A stretch of DNA of 13,738 bases from Ruminococcus sp. (GTDB lineage Bacteria > Bacillota > Clostridia > Oscillospirales > Ruminococcaceae): assembly GCA_019417865.1 (NCBI GenBank), contig DYCW01000069.1, positions 1 to 13,738 on the forward strand, in the 5' to 3' direction. The notes beneath the pieces are model-generated. The model ran no database searches. It was given only the letters and a program-made list of their open reading frames with translations, and had not been told where the DNA came from. The position numbers and the translations under genes are program-made. This document shows positions 12,126-13,738 of this stretch, one piece after another (the first letter of the stretch is position 1; the number at the start of each line of letters is the position of its first letter).

Positions 12126-13580
12126 ATGAATCACAATTTTGATGTTATCATTGTCGGCGGAGGGGCTGCTGGTCTGTATGGTGCCATTCAGCTGCCTTCT
12201 TATTGCAATGTGCTGCTGATTTGCAAGCAGGAATTGACGCTTTGTAATTCCTCTTTGGCACAGGGTGGGATCGCTGGTGTATACAAGTCACCGGAGGATG
12301 ACACACCGGAACTGCATAAGCAGGATACCATGATTGCCGGCGGCTTTAAGAACAATCCAGAAACCGTTCAGATTCTCGTGGACAATGCTGCAATGGCGAT
12401 TGATTCCCTGCTGAAATTGGGAGCGGATTTTGACCGCAAACCGGATGGCTCTTTGCACCGCACGCTGGAGGGCGGTCACTGTCGGCATCGGATTTTTCAT
12501 CACAAAGATACCACCGGCGAGGAAATTGTCAACACATTGATCCGTAAGGTGAAAACACTTTCCAATGTCACCATTCTGGAATCCGCCATGATGGTGGGCT
12601 TACAAAAAACCAGCACTGGTTTTTCCGTGAATGTATTGCAGGATAGCAGTTATACTGCCTATCACAGCCATTTTGTCCTGCTTGCCACTGGCGGTGTCGG
12701 TAGAATGTATGCCTATACCACCAATTCTAAAATTGCAACTGGTGACGGCATTGCCTTTGCCCATGACATCGGTGCAAAAATTCGGAATCTTCATTTGATT
12801 CAATTCCATCCGACTGCCTTCAATGATCACCATACACGGGAATGCTTTTTGATTTCGGAAGCCGTGCGGGGAGAAGGCGCCTACCTGCTCAACTGCAACA
12901 AAGAACGCTTCATGGATCGCTATGATGAACGGTTGGAACTGGCACCACGGGATGTGGTTTCCCATGCGATTATTGAAGAAAAGAACCGCACAGGTTCGGA
13001 CAACTTCTATCTGGATATTTCCTATAAGGATGCAGATTTTATTCGGAATCGCTTTCCGATGATTTATCAGAAGGTTCTGGAACAGGGCTACGATATGACG
13101 AAAGAACCGATTCCAATTTATCCGTGTCAGCATTATCTGATGGGCGGCATTCAAGTGGACAGCCATTCAGAAACCACTGTACCAAACCTGTATGCAGTCG
13201 GAGAGTGTGCGAATACAGGTGTACACGGCAACAATCGTCTTGCCAGCAATTCCCTGCTGGAAGCATTGGTTTTCTCTCGGCAGGCAGCACTGGATATTGC
13301 GGAAAAATTGCCGGAGGTACCGGATACTTTTGCAGAAGCAGCATTTCCGGAGACGGAGAATACCTTGCCGATGCCAAAGGGGACACGAACAGAAATCCGG
13401 CAGATTATGCAGAACAGTTATTTTGTGATTCCCAATCAAGCGGAGCTGCTCAAGGGATTTGAACGGATTAAGGAAATTCGGCGGATGCTCTATAGTGAAC
13501 CGTTTGCCGTAACACCGGATTTAATTGAAGCGAAAGCCATGGTGACGAATGCATATTTGATTTTAAAAGAAGTTTTGTAA
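12126..13580 (+). CDS. nadB: L-aspartate oxidase NadB (de novo NAD biosynthesis)
   Basis: This 484-residue FAD enzyme oxidises L-aspartate to iminoaspartate, which NadA condenses to quinolinate. Motifs: FAD-binding DVIIVGGGAAG (6-16), SSLAQGGIAG (42-51), QFHPTAF (226-232), EAVRGEGAYL (245-254), APRDVVSHAI (273-282), QHYLMGG (335-341) and GVHGNNRLASNSLLE (365-379); NadB usually has GANR where this has GNNR. It is shorter than E. coli NadB (540), mainly at the C-terminus. The start at 12126 places the dinucleotide motif normally; its AAAGGA is 12 nt away, rather far. The frame stays open upstream to 11937, but that part crosses the promoter. nadA and nadC are not visible; they may lie beyond the window. 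A fumarate-reductase-like flavoprotein is a less likely reading. Confidence 0.92.
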   Translation: MNHNFDVIIVGGGAAGLYGAIQLPSYCNVLLICKQELTLCNSSLAQGGIAGVYKSPEDDTPELHKQDTMIAGGFKNNPETVQILVDNAAMAIDSLLKLGADFDRKPDGSLHRTLEGGHCRHRIFHHKDTTGEEIVNTLIRKVKTLSNVTILESAMMVGLQKTSTGFSVNVLQDSSYTAYHSHFVLLATGGVGRMYAYTTNSKIATGDGIAFAHDIGAKIRNLHLIQFHPTAFNDHHTRECFLISEAVRGEGAYLLNCNKERFMDRYDERLELAPRDVVSHAIIEEKNRTGSDNFYLDISYKDADFIRNRFPMIYQKVLEQGYDMTKEPIPIYPCQHYLMGGIQVDSHSETTVPNLYAVGECANTGVHGNNRLASNSLLEALVFSRQAALDIAEKLPEVPDTFAEAAFPETENTLPMPKGTRTEIRQIMQNSYFVIPNQAELLKGFERIKEIRRMLYSEPFAVTPDLIEAKAMVTNAYLILKEVL

Positions 13581-13720
13581 ATTTATAAGAATATATTATT
13601 TCATAAGTTTTGCCCGACGAATATCGAATGAAAAAGGTTTCTAAAAAACAAAAATAAAAAATCGTTTGCGGTATGACCCACGGAAATCAATTTTTAAATG
13701 ATGGTTTAAATTCTATGCCA

Positions 13721-13738
13721 CAGGCGACTGCGGTCAAG
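13721..13738 (+). repeat. Start of another GGTCAAGC-hairpin module (cut by window edge)
   Basis: The last 18 bases are identical to 8036-8053, the beginning of the hairpin module before the T-box/mnmG repeat field. The stretch 13581-13720 is AT-rich and shows no gene or clear terminator. Confidence 0.8.

Noticed and set aside
12060..12145. Short frame ending in ERMLVFYESQF overlapping the nadB start
   Set aside because: Protein-like in composition but without a start codon or ribosome site; probably chance.

Overview
The window looks like Firmicutes chromosome, most likely a gut Clostridia/Oscillospiraceae lineage such as Ruminococcus. The evidence is Gram-positive style: strong AGGAGG-type ribosome binding sites, textbook -35/-10 promoters with 17-bp spacers, a T-box leader, a secreted YG-repeat cell-wall-binding protein, and a perfect Firmicutes-type parS site beside mnmG-rsmG. 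That last combination usually lies near the replication origin. The genus is an inference.

Left part (1-4741, all minus strand): an export and modification locus for a surface polysaccharide. It holds the N-terminal part of a probable sugar-modifying enzyme (cut by the window edge), an FkbM-family methyltransferase, and a Wzm/Wzt ABC transporter whose ATPase carries a C-terminal glycan-recognition domain. About 1.1 kb of non-coding palindromic repeats (1438-2480), including a 366-bp tandem duplication, separates the methyltransferases from the transporter.

Middle (4906-7375, minus strand): a secreted protein made of YG-type cell-wall-binding repeats plus a C39-like cysteine peptidase domain. 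It has a strong promoter and a long, foldable 5' leader. Upstream is a small XRE repressor with two matching operator dyads over its own promoter.

Middle right (7498-8755): a complete T-box leader on the plus strand (own promoter, Stem I, T-box sequence, terminator; specifier probably Thr ACC). No tRNA synthetase or amino-acid gene follows it. Instead there is a second field of palindromic repeats, part of which is an inverted copy of the repeats at 2183-2374. Then come parS and the mnmG-rsmG pair.

Right part (11346-13738, plus strand): a compact, AT-rich type III toxin-antitoxin locus of the ToxIN/AbiQ kind: promoter, two 38-nt-period RNA repeats, terminator, then a ToxN-like gene that appears to have lost about 50 internal residues. 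It is followed by nadB with its own promoter. The window ends inside another copy of the palindromic repeat family.

The most notable points are the reduced type III toxin-antitoxin locus, the orphan T-box, and the palindromic repeat family, whose stems vary by compensating changes.
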